DNA of 64,000 nucleotides from Candidatus Pelagibacter sp. RS39 (GTDB lineage: Bacteria > Pseudomonadota > Alphaproteobacteria > Pelagibacterales > Pelagibacteraceae). Made by a program: the position numbers and the translations under genes. Shown here piece by piece: positions 44,739 through 53,601 of the stretch (position 1 is its first letter; the number at the start of each line of letters is the position of its first letter). The stretch covers positions 682,001 through 746,000 of the forward strand of contig NZ_CP020777.1 of assembly GCF_002101315.1 (NCBI RefSeq), in the 5' to 3' direction. Under the pieces are notes generated by a model. It ran no database searches and was not told the DNA's origin. It saw only the letters and a list, made by a program, of their open reading frames with translations.

Positions 44739-46040
44739 TTATCTTCCAATACTATAATATTTAAAACCTTGTTTTTTAATTTTTATTGGAGAGTATATAT
44801 TTCTCATATCATAAATAATAAATTTTTTACCTTTAACTAAATTTTTAAAATTAATTGATTTAAAATCATTCCATTCTGTGTGAATTATTACAAGATCTGA
44901 GCCTTTTACAGATTCTCTTATATTATCAATATAAGAAACATTTTTAACTTTTGAGAATTCTTTTTTAAGACCTGTTGGATCAAAATAATTTATCTTAGCA
45001 CCCTTTTTTGATAATGCGGGTATCATTTTTAAACTAGAGGAATCTCTCATATCGTCTGTGTTAGCTTTAAATGTTACACCTAAGAAAGTTATTCTCTTAT
45101 TCTTAACTTTATTATTTAAAATTTTATAGACTTTATTAAGTAAAAAATTAGATCTACTCTCATTTGATTTTATAACAGATTTAATGACAGAAAGATTTAT
45201 TTTGAATTTATCAGCTGTAGAAGTTATAGCTTTAGTATCTTTAGGAAAACATGATCCACCATAACCAGGCCCCGCCCTTAAGAAACGACTACCTATTCTT
45301 TTATCTAAACCCATTCCAATTGAAATATCCTCAACATTTATTCCTGTTTTCTCACATAAATTTGCAATTTCATTAATAAATGTAATTTTTGTTGCCAAAA
45401 AAGCATTAGATGAATATTTGATTAATTCTGCAGCTCTTCTTGACGTATGAATATATTGAGCCCCTTTAGAAATTAAAGGTGCATATAAATTGTTCATTAA
45501 ACGGTTAGATTTTTTGTCATTAGATCCTACTACTATTCTATCAGGAAAAATAAAATCTCGAATAGCTTCCCCTTCTCTTAAAAATTCGGGATTAGATACA
45601 ACAGAAAATTTATTCTTATTATTCTTTTTTTTTAGTAAAATTTTCTCAATTTCGTCACCTGTTGTCACAGGTACTGTTGACTTTGTGACTATTATCTTAA
45701 ACTTATTGATAGATAAACTTATTTCTTTTGCTACATTATAAACCTGACTTAAATCTGCACTGCTACCTCCCTTTTTAGTAGGTGTACCAACACAAATAAA
45801 AATTATATCTGAGTTTTTTATTGATTTTTTTAAATCTGAAGAAAATTTTAATCTTTTATTTTTATAATTTTTTTTAACTAGTTCAGTTAGTCCGGGTTCA
45901 TAGATAGGAATTCTTCCTTTAGATAGTAAATCAATTTTTTTTAAATCTTTATCGACACAAATTACATTATTACCTAAGTCAGCAAAGCATACACCGCTAA
46001 CTAAACCTACATAACCTGTTCCTATCATACAAAGTTTCAT
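44739..46040 (-). CDS. ugd: UDP-glucose 6-dehydrogenase
   Basis: 433 residues. The NAD-binding motif MIGTGYVGLVSGVCFADLG is at residues 5-23; the catalytic Cys is in GPGYGGSCFPKDTKAI (about 265); VTFKANTDDMRDSSSLKMIP marks the C-terminal UDP-binding half. It oxidises UDP-glucose to UDP-glucuronate for surface polysaccharide. It starts on the last bases of galU, which supplies its substrate. Confidence 0.96.
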   Translation of the reverse strand: MKLCMIGTGYVGLVSGVCFADLGNNVICVDKDLKKIDLLSKGRIPIYEPGLTELVKKNYKNKRLKFSSDLKKSIKNSDIIFICVGTPTKKGGSSADLSQVYNVAKEISLSINKFKIIVTKSTVPVTTGDEIEKILLKKKNNKNKFSVVSNPEFLREGEAIRDFIFPDRIVVGSNDKKSNRLMNNLYAPLISKGAQYIHTSRRAAELIKYSSNAFLATKITFINEIANLCEKTGINVEDISIGMGLDKRIGSRFLRAGPGYGGSCFPKDTKAITSTADKFKINLSVIKSVIKSNESRSNFLLNKVYKILNNKVKNKRITFLGVTFKANTDDMRDSSSLKMIPALSKKGAKINYFDPTGLKKEFSKVKNVSYIDNIRESVKGSDLVIIHTEWNDFKSINFKNLVKGKKFIIYDMRNIYSPIKIKKQGFKYYSIGR

Positions 46041-46852
46041 GATTTTGCTATTTCTAATGTTGATTTAATATAACCATTCATACTTCCACAATCTAAATAT
46101 TTTCCAGTAAAATTATGAGCAATAAATTTTTCATTACTCTGTATCAATGATTGTATTGCATCAGTAATATGAATTTCACCTCCTTTACCTGGTTTTTGAT
46201 TTATCAATCTAGAAAATATTTTTTTTGGAAGAATATATCTTCCTATCACAGCTTTATTTGATGGTGCTTTAGAGATTGATGGTTTTTCAATAACATCTTT
46301 GATAATGTAATTATTTTTATTTAACTTTTTTCCTAACTTGTAAATTCCCCATCTAGACACAGTTTTTTTTGGAACATTAATGCTTGCCATTACAGATGAT
46401 TTATAACGATTGTGTATATTAATCATCGACTTAGAACAATTTTTTTTAATTATTAGATCATCAGGTAATAACATAAGAAAAAAATCATCAGTGATGTATT
46501 TTTTTGTCTTTAATACAGCATCGCCTGTTCCCAAAGGTTTATTTTGGTAAACAAATTTAATCATTTTTTTGTATTTCAAAATTTTTTTATACTCCTTAAT
46601 GACTCTAGGATCTTTTTTCTTTTTTATTATCTTTTTATAAAAACTATCTTTGTAAAAATAATCTTTAATCATTTGTTTCTTTTTTGAAATTATAAAAATT
46701 ATTTTTTTTATACCAGCATTTGCACACTCATCTAAAATATATTCAATACCTGGTTTTCCATTAATAGGAAGTAGTTCTTTAGGAAATATGCTAGTTAAAG
46801 GTAATAACCTTGTCCCTAACCCAGCTAATGGAATAATTGCTTGTTTAATCAT
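46037..46852 (-). CDS. galU: UTP-glucose-1-phosphate uridylyltransferase
   Basis: 271 residues. Nucleotidyltransferase motif IPLAGLGTRLLPLTSIFPKELLPI (in parts AGLGTRLLPLT and PKELLPI) at residues 7-30, GKPGIEYILDE, QNKPLGTGDAVL (about 104) and KGGEIHITDAI (about 235). It makes UDP-glucose. The overlap with ugd makes a two-gene UDP-glucuronate operon. It is divergent from panC with only about 34 bases between start codons. Confidence 0.94.
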   Translation of the reverse strand: MIKQAIIPLAGLGTRLLPLTSIFPKELLPINGKPGIEYILDECANAGIKKIIFIISKKKQMIKDYFYKDSFYKKIIKKKKDPRVIKEYKKILKYKKMIKFVYQNKPLGTGDAVLKTKKYITDDFFLMLLPDDLIIKKNCSKSMINIHNRYKSSVMASINVPKKTVSRWGIYKLGKKLNKNNYIIKDVIEKPSISKAPSNKAVIGRYILPKKIFSRLINQKPGKGGEIHITDAIQSLIQSNEKFIAHNFTGKYLDCGSMNGYIKSTLEIAKS

Positions 46853-46886
46853 TTAAATGTTTTACTTATTAAAATGTTTTATACAA

Positions 46887-47699
46887 ATGAAAATTTTATT
46901 AAACAATATTGATTTAAATGAGGCATTATTTGGCAAATCAAATATTGGATTTGTACCTACTATGGGTAGCCTTCATGATGGTCACATATCATTAATTAAA
47001 AAATCTTTAAAACTATCCAATAAGACCATTGTAAGTATATTTGTAAATCCTAAACAATTTAACAACAAAAAAGACTACAAGAGATATCCAAGGAATATAA
47101 AAAAAGATTTAAGAATTTTAAAAAGGCTTAAAGTTGATTTTGTATATTTGCCTGAAATTGAAGATGTCTACAAGTTTGCAAATAAAGTGAAAATTAAACT
47201 TAAAAAACAAGACAAAATACTATGTGCTAAATATAGAAAAGGTCATTTTGAGGGTGTGATTAACGTAATGACTCGTTTAACACAAATAATAAATCCCTCA
47301 AAAATATTCATGGGAGAAAAAGATTTTCAACAACTATTTTTAGTAAAAAGATATATTGAAAAAAATTTCAAATCTAAAATTATTTCTTGTAAAACAATAA
47401 GAGATAAAAATAAATTAGCTTTATCATCCAGAAATATTCTTTTAACTAAAAAGAATTTAAAAAAGGCTGGTCAAGTAGCAAGAAATCTTATTCTTTTTAA
47501 AAAAAAATTATTTAAAAAAAAAGATTTAAAGAATTTAATATTAATTAAAAAAAATGAGTTAATAAAAAAATTTGATATTAAAATAGATTATCTTGAGTTG
47601 CGAAATACAAAAAATCTTAGATTAACTAATAAGATTAAAGATACAAAAATTTTTATTGCTTATTATATTAGCAGTGTAAGGTTGATAGATAACTTTTGA
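46887..47699 (+). CDS. panC: Pantothenate synthetase
   Basis: 270 residues from the ATG at 46887, which gives the usual N-terminus (MKILLNNIDLNEAL then GFVPTMGSLHDGHISLI with the HxGH-type site); an in-frame ATG ten codons upstream nearly touches galU and is less likely. IFVNPKQFN, KGHFEGVINVMTRL, MGEKDFQQL and LALSSRN are conserved. It joins pantoate and beta-alanine. panB is not next to it. The sequence is unusually Lys/Ile-rich toward the C-terminus. It is convergent with mgtE. Confidence 0.94.
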   Translation: MKILLNNIDLNEALFGKSNIGFVPTMGSLHDGHISLIKKSLKLSNKTIVSIFVNPKQFNNKKDYKRYPRNIKKDLRILKRLKVDFVYLPEIEDVYKFANKVKIKLKKQDKILCAKYRKGHFEGVINVMTRLTQIINPSKIFMGEKDFQQLFLVKRYIEKNFKSKIISCKTIRDKNKLALSSRNILLTKKNLKKAGQVARNLILFKKKLFKKKDLKNLILIKKNELIKKFDIKIDYLELRNTKNLRLTNKIKDTKIFIAYYISSVRLIDNF

Positions 47700-47702
47700 T
47701 AT

Positions 47703-49076
47703 TTACAAAAAATAAGCTCCAACACCTAGGAATGATACAAACCCAATAACATCAGTTATAGTTGTTACGAAAACACTTGATGCTATTGCTGGATCTATAT
47801 TCATTTTTTTTAATGTAACTGGTACTAATATTCCAAATAGGCCTGCAACTATCATAGTTAAAATCATTGAGATAGAAATTATTAAGGATAGCTGTATATC
47901 CTGAAACCATAACTGAACAATGAAAGAACTTATAATTGCAAATATAATTCCGTTTAAAATACCTATATTAAATTCTTTAAAAATATTTTGATTAAAATTA
48001 TTTTTTGTTAAATCATTAGTAGCAAGAGTTCTAACAGTAACTGCCAATGTTTGCATTCCTGCGTTACCACCCATTGATGCTACTATTGGCATCAAAAAAG
48101 CTAGAACAACCATTTGTTCAATTGTTGCTCCAAATAAACTAATACAATATGTAGCTAAAAACGCAGTGAAAAGATTTAATAACAACCAATTAAATCGTCT
48201 TTTTGTTTTTGTTATTACACCATCAGTTATTTCTTCATCTCCTACACCTGCTAATCTTAATGCATCTTCCTCAGCTTCTTCCTTTAAAACAGTCAGAACA
48301 TCATCTGAAGTTATCATTCCAACTAATTTATTATTTTTATCAATTACACACGCAGAATTTAAATTATAATTTTCAAACGAGTTACCAACCTCTTCTCTAT
48401 CCATGTCTACTGGCACTAAAAAAATTGAATCATCCATTATTGATGACATCTTTGTTTCTCTTGGTGTTCTTAGAACTTTAGATGACGGTACAGCACCAAT
48501 GGGTTTAAAATTTTCATCTACAATATAAATTTCTAAAAATTGTTCTGGTAAATCTTTATTTTCTCTTAAATAATCAATAGTTTGACCAACAGACCAGTTA
48601 CTTGGTATTGCAGTAAATTCTCGCTGCATTATTCTAGCTGCACTATCCTCAGGATAACTAAGACCTTCCAATAAAGCAAAACGATCTTTAGGTGGTAGTA
48701 AGCTTAAAATAGAGTTTTTATTTTTTTCATCTACATTTTCAAGAATAGCTATAGCATCATCAGATTCCAAATTTTTCAATATTCTAACTATTGCATCAGA
48801 CGAAAGATATTTTATGATTTCAGTTTGAACTGACTCATTGAGTTCAATAAAAACCTCAGGATCTATTTTAAAGTTATTAAGTTTAATTAAATTTTCTCTG
48901 TCATTCTGACTTAAATGTTCAATAATATCTGCTGCATCAGCAGGATGCATTTCTTTAAAAGAATTTGTAATAAAAGTTGCGTCATTGTTCGAAATTTTAT
49001 CAGTGACTACTTTTATGTATTCTTTATTAAATTCAAAATTGACTTTTTTATCTTTGATTTTTTTAATTAAAGTCAT
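47703..49076 (-). CDS. mgtE: Magnesium transporter MgtE
   Basis: 457 residues. Order: cytoplasmic N domain (about 35-135, HPADAADIIEHLSQ, SDDAIAILENVDE), two CBS domains (about 140-260, with IVDENFKPIG and VIDKNNKLVGMITSDD), a linker helix, then about five membrane helices (285-457) with MPIVASMGGNAGMQTLAV lining the pore and VSFLGVGAYF at the end. It is a Mg2+-gated Mg2+ channel. A ribosome-binding site AGGA precedes the start. It is divergent from lipB. Confidence 0.96.
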   Translation of the reverse strand: MTLIKKIKDKKVNFEFNKEYIKVVTDKISNNDATFITNSFKEMHPADAADIIEHLSQNDRENLIKLNNFKIDPEVFIELNESVQTEIIKYLSSDAIVRILKNLESDDAIAILENVDEKNKNSILSLLPPKDRFALLEGLSYPEDSAARIMQREFTAIPSNWSVGQTIDYLRENKDLPEQFLEIYIVDENFKPIGAVPSSKVLRTPRETKMSSIMDDSIFLVPVDMDREEVGNSFENYNLNSACVIDKNNKLVGMITSDDVLTVLKEEAEEDALRLAGVGDEEITDGVITKTKRRFNWLLLNLFTAFLATYCISLFGATIEQMVVLAFLMPIVASMGGNAGMQTLAVTVRTLATNDLTKNNFNQNIFKEFNIGILNGIIFAIISSFIVQLWFQDIQLSLIISISMILTMIVAGLFGILVPVTLKKMNIDPAIASSVFVTTITDVIGFVSFLGVGAYFL

Positions 49077-49124
49077 AAATTTTCCTGTTATTTAGGTCGA
49101 TCTTTTAATACATAATCAAAAGAA

Positions 49125-49130
49125 TACAAT
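49125..49130 (+). promoter_or_regulatory. -10 element of lipB, possible leaderless start
   Basis: TACAAT ends six bases before the lipB ATG at 49137, placing the expected transcript start at the ATG, with no ribosome-binding sequence in between. No good -35 match is seen in the 60-base mgtE/lipB gap. Confidence 0.3.
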
Positions 49131-49136
49131 TTTTAA

Positions 49137-49757
49137 ATGAATATAGAAATTAAAAAGTCTGAAAAACCTGTCATTTATGAAGATGCTAAAAAACTTATGG
49201 AAGAAAGATTGTTGAATGTAGATTTAAATAAATCAAATGAATTAATTTGGACTTTAGAACATCCAGATATTTATACAGCAGGCACAAGCTATAGTGAGAG
49301 TGACATTTTAGATAAATCGATTAAGATTTTAGAGACAAATAGAGGTGGCAAAATTACCTATCATGGACCAGGCCAATTAATTTGTTATTTTGTAATAGAC
49401 TTAAAAAAAAGAAAAAAAGATATTAGAAATTTTATTTCAATAATAGAAAAAACAATAATCGAGACATTAAATTTTTTTAATATTAAAAGTTTTTCTGATA
49501 AAGAAAATATTGGGATATGGTACAATGATAATAAAAAAACAAAAAAAGTAGCTGCAATTGGGGTAAGAATTAGTAAGTGGATAGCATATCACGGTTTTTC
49601 AATTAATATTTGTAATAATTTAGAAAAGTATAACGCAATCATTCCTTGTGGCATTAAAGACAAAGGTGTGACTAATTTAAAACAAATTAAAGATCAAGAT
49701 TATAAAGAATTAGACAAAAAACTAGTTGAAATCTTTATTTCAAATTTGAATAAGTAA
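49137..49757 (+). CDS. lipB: Octanoyl-ACP:protein N-octanoyltransferase
   Basis: 206 residues. [20 protein letters not shown] (about 74-93), the catalytic Lys in [20 protein letters not shown] (about 138-157) and Cys in [14 protein letters not shown] (about 178) are present. It transfers octanoyl groups to lipoyl domains for LipA. Its last 23 bases overlap the end of the convergent rluC-type gene, so the two mRNAs share an antisense stretch. Confidence 0.95.
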   Translation: MNIEIKKSEKPVIYEDAKKLMEERLLNVDLNKSNELIWTLEHPDIYTAGTSYSESDILDKSIKILETNRGGKITYHGPGQLICYFVIDLKKRKKDIRNFISIIEKTIIETLNFFNIKSFSDKENIGIWYNDNKKTKKVAAIGVRISKWIAYHGFSINICNNLEKYNAIIPCGIKDKGVTNLKQIKDQDYKELDKKLVEIFISNLNK

Positions 49758-50652
49758 GTCTTTTAATTTTTAATAATTTTTTAAAATAATCAGGTAGTAA
49801 AGCTTTATAAGTATATTTTTTTTCTTTAATCATGAATTTTATTTCATAAGCATGAAGCATTAATTCTTTATTGATACCAATTGTTTTATTAAAAGATTTA
49901 TATTTATTGTCTCCAAAAATTGAGTGACCAACATTAAAAAGTTGTTTTCTTAATTGATGTTTTCTACCAGTAATAGGTTTCATCTCAACAAGACTAGAAT
50001 TTGAATTTTTATCAATGACTTTGTAAATTGTTCTTGCTTTTTCAATAATTTTTTTTCCGTTATCATAACGTACTAAATCATCGTTCCATTCTCCTGAATT
50101 TTTTTCAAGTTCGCCATGACATATAGCTAGATAAGTTTTATGCACTTTTCTTAATCTAAACAATGATGTTAATAATTGTGCTGTCTCTCTGTTTTTGGCC
50201 ATTAAAAAAACACCTGATGTATCTTTGTCCAATCTGTGGACAGAGAAAGGTTTTGAGTCTGAAAAAATTTCACTTTTTTTGAATATATCAATTAAGTTTT
50301 TTTTTGATTTTGTTCCACCCTGTACAGAAATACCAGCACTTTTATTTAAAACGATAAAATTTTCATTATTATCTATTATTAAATCTTCATTTGCTTTGAT
50401 TATTCGATTAGAGGGACTAAAACTTATTTTTTTTTGTTGAATTCTTTCTTCAAATTTAAAGTCATGAAAATCAATTTTGTCATTAGATTTTATCTTATAA
50501 GAACTTTTTATTTTTTTTTTATTAACTTTGATTTTGCCTGATCTAAGAGATTTTTCAATTAGTCCTTGGGGGATTCTCCCTATCGTATTACGTATCCATC
50601 TATCTACACGCATATTATTACACGTTGAGTCAACGATGTAACTTTTAAACAT
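49735..50652 (-). CDS. rluC: Ribosomal large subunit pseudouridine synthase (RluC/RluD family)
   Basis: 305 residues. An S4 RNA-binding domain (about 14-65, [20 protein letters not shown]) precedes the catalytic domain with the active Asp in [17 protein letters not shown] (about 142-158); [19 protein letters not shown] and [17 protein letters not shown]-like motifs follow. It isomerises uridines of 23S rRNA; RluC rather than RluD is a best guess. It lies 7 bases downstream of rplQ and may be the tail of the ribosomal cluster. Confidence 0.85.
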   Translation of the reverse strand: MFKSYIVDSTCNNMRVDRWIRNTIGRIPQGLIEKSLRSGKIKVNKKKIKSSYKIKSNDKIDFHDFKFEERIQQKKISFSPSNRIIKANEDLIIDNNENFIVLNKSAGISVQGGTKSKKNLIDIFKKSEIFSDSKPFSVHRLDKDTSGVFLMAKNRETAQLLTSLFRLRKVHKTYLAICHGELEKNSGEWNDDLVRYDNGKKIIEKARTIYKVIDKNSNSSLVEMKPITGRKHQLRKQLFNVGHSIFGDNKYKSFNKTIGINKELMLHAYEIKFMIKEKKYTYKALLPDYFKKLLKIKRLTYSNLK

Positions 50653-50659
50653 AAAAATA

Positions 50660-51109
50660 TTATTTTGATGTAGCTACTAGTTTTTTATCTTCTTTTTTTT
50701 CAGGCACTTTTGAAGGAGATTTTTTCTTTTTATCTACTTTTTTTGCTTCAACATCTCTGTCTACAAATTCAATAATTGCCATCGGTGCATTATCACCGTA
50801 TCTGAAACCAGCTTTAATTATTCTTGTATAACCACCTGATCTTTTTTCGTATCTTTTTGATAATGTCTTTTTAACTTTATTTGCAGATTTAATGTCTTGT
50901 AACTGTGAAACTAAAGCTTTAGTGTTATGAAGGGTATCTTTCTTACCTAATGTAATAATCTTATCTGCTTGAGGCTTTAAAAACTTTGCCTTTGGTAAAG
51001 TTGTTTTGATTTGCTCATATTTTATCAGAGAATTAAGCATGTTTTTTAACAGTGCTTTTCTATGCTCAGATGTTCTATTAAGCTTCTTATTAGCAAATCC
51101 GTGTCTCAT
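50660..51109 (-). CDS. rplQ: 50S ribosomal protein L17
   Basis: 149 residues. The first 115 match L17 ([23 protein letters not shown] in parts [34 protein letters not shown]). A Lys-rich tail of about 30 residues ([18 protein letters not shown]) extends beyond the E. coli length. Last ribosomal gene of the alpha operon; it starts one codon-gap after rpoA. Confidence 0.96.
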   Translation of the reverse strand: MRHGFANKKLNRTSEHRKALLKNMLNSLIKYEQIKTTLPKAKFLKPQADKIITLGKKDTLHNTKALVSQLQDIKSANKVKKTLSKRYEKRSGGYTRIIKAGFRYGDNAPMAIIEFVDRDVEAKKVDKKKKSPSKVPEKKEDKKLVATSK

Positions 51110-52138
51110 TTAGATAGCTTCCTCTAGCTTTTTAGACATTTCAGCAATGTTATCTGGTGGCCAGTTTGGTATCTCCATACCCAAATACAATGACATTCCT
51201 GTTAAAACCTCTTTAATTTCATTGAGTGATTTTCTTCCAAAATTTGGTGTTCTAAGCATTTCACCTTCAGACTTTTGAACAAGATCACCAATATAAATTA
51301 TGTTATCATTTTTTAAACAATTCATTGATCTAACAGACAATTCCAACTCATCAACTTTTCTTAATAAATTTTTATTAAATTCAGGTTCTGTTGATACTTC
51401 TTTAACAGGTGCCTCTACTGGCTCATCAAAATTAATAAACATTTTAAGTTGATCTTGGAAAATTCTAGCAGAATAGGCTACAGCATCTTCTGCTGATATT
51501 GAACCATCTGTTTCAACTTCCATTGTAAGTTTATCATAGTCTAGCGCTTTACCTTCTCTCGCGGTGCTTACAGAATAAGAAACTTTTTTTACAGGACTGT
51601 ATAAAGAGTCTATAGCAATCAATCCTAAAGGTGGTTCCTCAGGTTTGTTTAGTTCAGCTGGCACGTAACCTTTTCCTGTATTAACATTCATCTCCATGTG
51701 AAAACTTGTGTTTTCATCTAAATTACAAATTACTAATTCAGGATTTAAAATCTCAACATCAGCTACTGGGGTTATATCGGAAGCTTTTATTTCACCAGGT
51801 CCTTTTGCATCTAAAATAAGTTTCTTAGTGCCTTCAGAAGATGACTTTAATGCTAAAGATTTTACATTTAAGACTATATCTGTAACATCTTCTCTTACAC
51901 CTTTTATAGAGGTAAACTCATGTAATACACCGTCTATTTGTATAGATGTGACTGCTGCACCTCTAATCGAAGATAATAAAATTCTTCTTAATGAATTACC
52001 CAAAGTTAAACCATAACCTTTTTCTAAAGGCTCAGCTACTATTTTTGCTTTAGATAAATCATCACTCATTTGAACATCAATCTTTGATGGTTTAATAAGA
52101 GATTTCCAGTTTTTAATATTTACATTTTCAGTTTCCAT
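51110..52138 (-). CDS. rpoA: RNA polymerase alpha subunit
   Basis: 342 residues. The N-terminal assembly domain (about 1-235) has [22 protein letters not shown] (motif [15 protein letters not shown]); an acidic linker with [14 protein letters not shown] follows; the alpha-CTD (about 265-330) has [16 protein letters not shown] and [16 protein letters not shown] for DNA UP-element and activator contact. It is co-transcribed with rpsM, rpsK and rplQ. Confidence 0.98.
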   Translation of the reverse strand: METENVNIKNWKSLIKPSKIDVQMSDDLSKAKIVAEPLEKGYGLTLGNSLRRILLSSIRGAAVTSIQIDGVLHEFTSIKGVREDVTDIVLNVKSLALKSSSEGTKKLILDAKGPGEIKASDITPVADVEILNPELVICNLDENTSFHMEMNVNTGKGYVPAELNKPEEPPLGLIAIDSLYSPVKKVSYSVSTAREGKALDYDKLTMEVETDGSISAEDAVAYSARIFQDQLKMFINFDEPVEAPVKEVSTEPEFNKNLLRKVDELELSVRSMNCLKNDNIIYIGDLVQKSEGEMLRTPNFGRKSLNEIKEVLTGMSLYLGMEIPNWPPDNIAEMSKKLEEAI

Positions 52139-52587
52139 TAAACTCTCCTTTTTTTTGGTGGTCTAGTACCATTATGTGGCATCGGTGTTGTATCTTTAAT
52201 TGATAAAATTTTAAATCCTCTTGCTTGTAAAGCTCTTAATGCTGTTTCTCTTCCTGAGCCAGGTCCTTTAACTTCAACTGATAATGTTTTCATTCCATAT
52301 TCTAAAGCCTTTGATGCAGCTGCATCAGCAGCAATTTGTGCAGCATATGGTGTAGATTTCCTAGAACCTTTAAAACCTTTTTGGCCTGCTGAAGCCCATG
52401 AAACTACATTTCCATTTGTGTCTGCGATAGAGATAATAGTATTATTAAAAGTTGATTGAACATAAGCAATACCGTTCAAAATGTTTTTTTTAACTTTTTT
52501 CTTTTTAGAGTAAGAGCTCTTTTTAACTTTACTTACACTCTTTTCATTTTTTTGGTCTTTCTTTTCAACCTTATCAACTTTAGCCAT
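52138..52587 (-). CDS. rpsK: 30S ribosomal protein S11
   Basis: 149 residues. The S11 core begins near residue 36 ([20 protein letters not shown]) and ends with the typical [13 protein letters not shown]-like [14 protein letters not shown]. The first 35 residues form a Lys/Ser/Val-rich extension not found in E. coli S11 (129 residues). It shares one base with rpoA. Confidence 0.97.
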   Translation of the reverse strand: MAKVDKVEKKDQKNEKSVSKVKKSSYSKKKKVKKNILNGIAYVQSTFNNTIISIADTNGNVVSWASAGQKGFKGSRKSTPYAAQIAADAAASKALEYGMKTLSVEVKGPGSGRETALRALQARGFKILSIKDTTPMPHNGTRPPKKRRV

Positions 52588-52589
52588 GT

Positions 52590-52973
52590 TTATTTTTTAA
52601 GTGGAGTTAATTTTTTACCAGCAATTGCAATTGCTTTACCTTTTCTTGTCCTTGCATTACATCTAGTTCTTTGACCTCTAACAGGTAATTTTTTTCTATG
52701 TCTTGATCCTCTGTAGCAAGCTAGATCTATTAATCTTTTTATACTTAATGAATAATCTCTTCTCAAATCTCCCTCGACTTTGAAATTTTGATCTATGTAT
52801 TCTCTAATTTTAAGGATTTCATCATCAGTTAGTTGATTCACTCTTTTTTCTTTTGGAATTTTTAATGATGAACAAATTTGCGAAGAAAACTTATCACCAA
52901 TACCATAAATGTACGTAAGACCTACATGAACAAGTTTGTTCTGTGGAATATTTATACCTGCAATACGAGCCAT
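52590..52973 (-). CDS. rpsM: 30S ribosomal protein S13
   Basis: 127 residues. [26 protein letters not shown] (motif RIAGINIP and LTYIYGIG), [19 protein letters not shown] and [14 protein letters not shown] are diagnostic. First gene of the rpsM-rpsK-rpoA-rplQ unit, preceded by a 56-base gap with a good promoter candidate. rpmJ (L36), which often precedes rpsM, is not present. Confidence 0.97.
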   Translation of the reverse strand: MARIAGINIPQNKLVHVGLTYIYGIGDKFSSQICSSLKIPKEKRVNQLTDDEILKIREYIDQNFKVEGDLRRDYSLSIKRLIDLACYRGSRHRKKLPVRGQRTRCNARTRKGKAIAIAGKKLTPLKK

Positions 52974-52997
52974 ATATTTAGTGATAATTTTCAGCCT

Positions 52998-53025
52998 TTT
53001 ATATAAGATGATCTTTTAAAGTCAA
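52998..53025 (-). promoter_or_regulatory. Sigma-70-type promoter for rpsM-rpsK-rpoA-rplQ
   Basis: Read on the minus strand, TTGACT (53020-53025) and TATAAA (52998-53003) are 16 bases apart, directly after the adk stop codon. Transcription would start near 52990-52992, about 17-19 bases before the rpsM ATG. This is the best -35/-10 pair I found in the window and sits in the largest gap of the ribosomal cluster. Confidence 0.6.
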
Positions 53026-53029
53026 CGGG

Positions 53030-53593
53030 TTAAACATTGAGAAAACTGTTGATTTTAGCTGTTATTTCCTCAATTTTAGAACTGCCATCTAACTCATAAA
53101 AATTAGAATTTTTAGAATAGAAGTCTAGAACAGGTTTAGTGGTTTCCATGTATTTATCGTATCTTTTCACAATAGTATTTAAATCGTCATCAGATCTATT
53201 TTCTATACTTTTTCTTTGTTCAATTCTTTTGATTATCGTCTCTTTATTTACATTAAGAAAAAACACAAAATCAATTTTTTGATTTGTTTTATCTAATAAT
53301 TTTTCTAAGTTTTTAGCTTGTGTCAGGGATCTAGGATACCCATCAAATATTAGTTTATTTTTCTTTTTTGAATCAAATACCACATTTTCAATTAATGAAT
53401 TAACTATTTCATCGCTAACAAATCTACCTTCGCTCATGTCTTCAACTATCTTTTTACCTATTTCAGAGTTTTTTTGAATTTCATCTCTCAACATATCACC
53501 TGTAGAAATTTGGAAATTATTTAATTGATTAACTAAAAATTTAGCTTGTGTGCCTTTTCCTGCTCCTGGAGGTCCAAACAAAATTACATTCAC
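53030..53593 (-). CDS. adk: Adenylate kinase, short form
   Basis: 187 residues from a GTG start. P-loop GPPGAGKGTQAKF (about 7-19), STGDMLRDEI, FDGYPRSLTQAKNLE and IEQRKSIENRSDDDL are conserved. It is the short type without the long LID domain, so no zinc-cysteine lid. It interconverts ATP + AMP and 2 ADP. It lies between secY and rpsM, as in many bacteria. Confidence 0.96.
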   Translation of the reverse strand: MNVILFGPPGAGKGTQAKFLVNQLNNFQISTGDMLRDEIQKNSEIGKKIVEDMSEGRFVSDEIVNSLIENVVFDSKKKNKLIFDGYPRSLTQAKNLEKLLDKTNQKIDFVFFLNVNKETIIKRIEQRKSIENRSDDDLNTIVKRYDKYMETTKPVLDFYSKNSNFYELDGSSKIEEITAKINSFLNV

Positions 53594-53601
53594 TTTTTTA
53601 T

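Noticed and set aside
51708-52016. 102-codon open frame antisense to rpoA
   Set aside because: Lies opposite an essential conserved gene and shows no recognisable domain or promoter.
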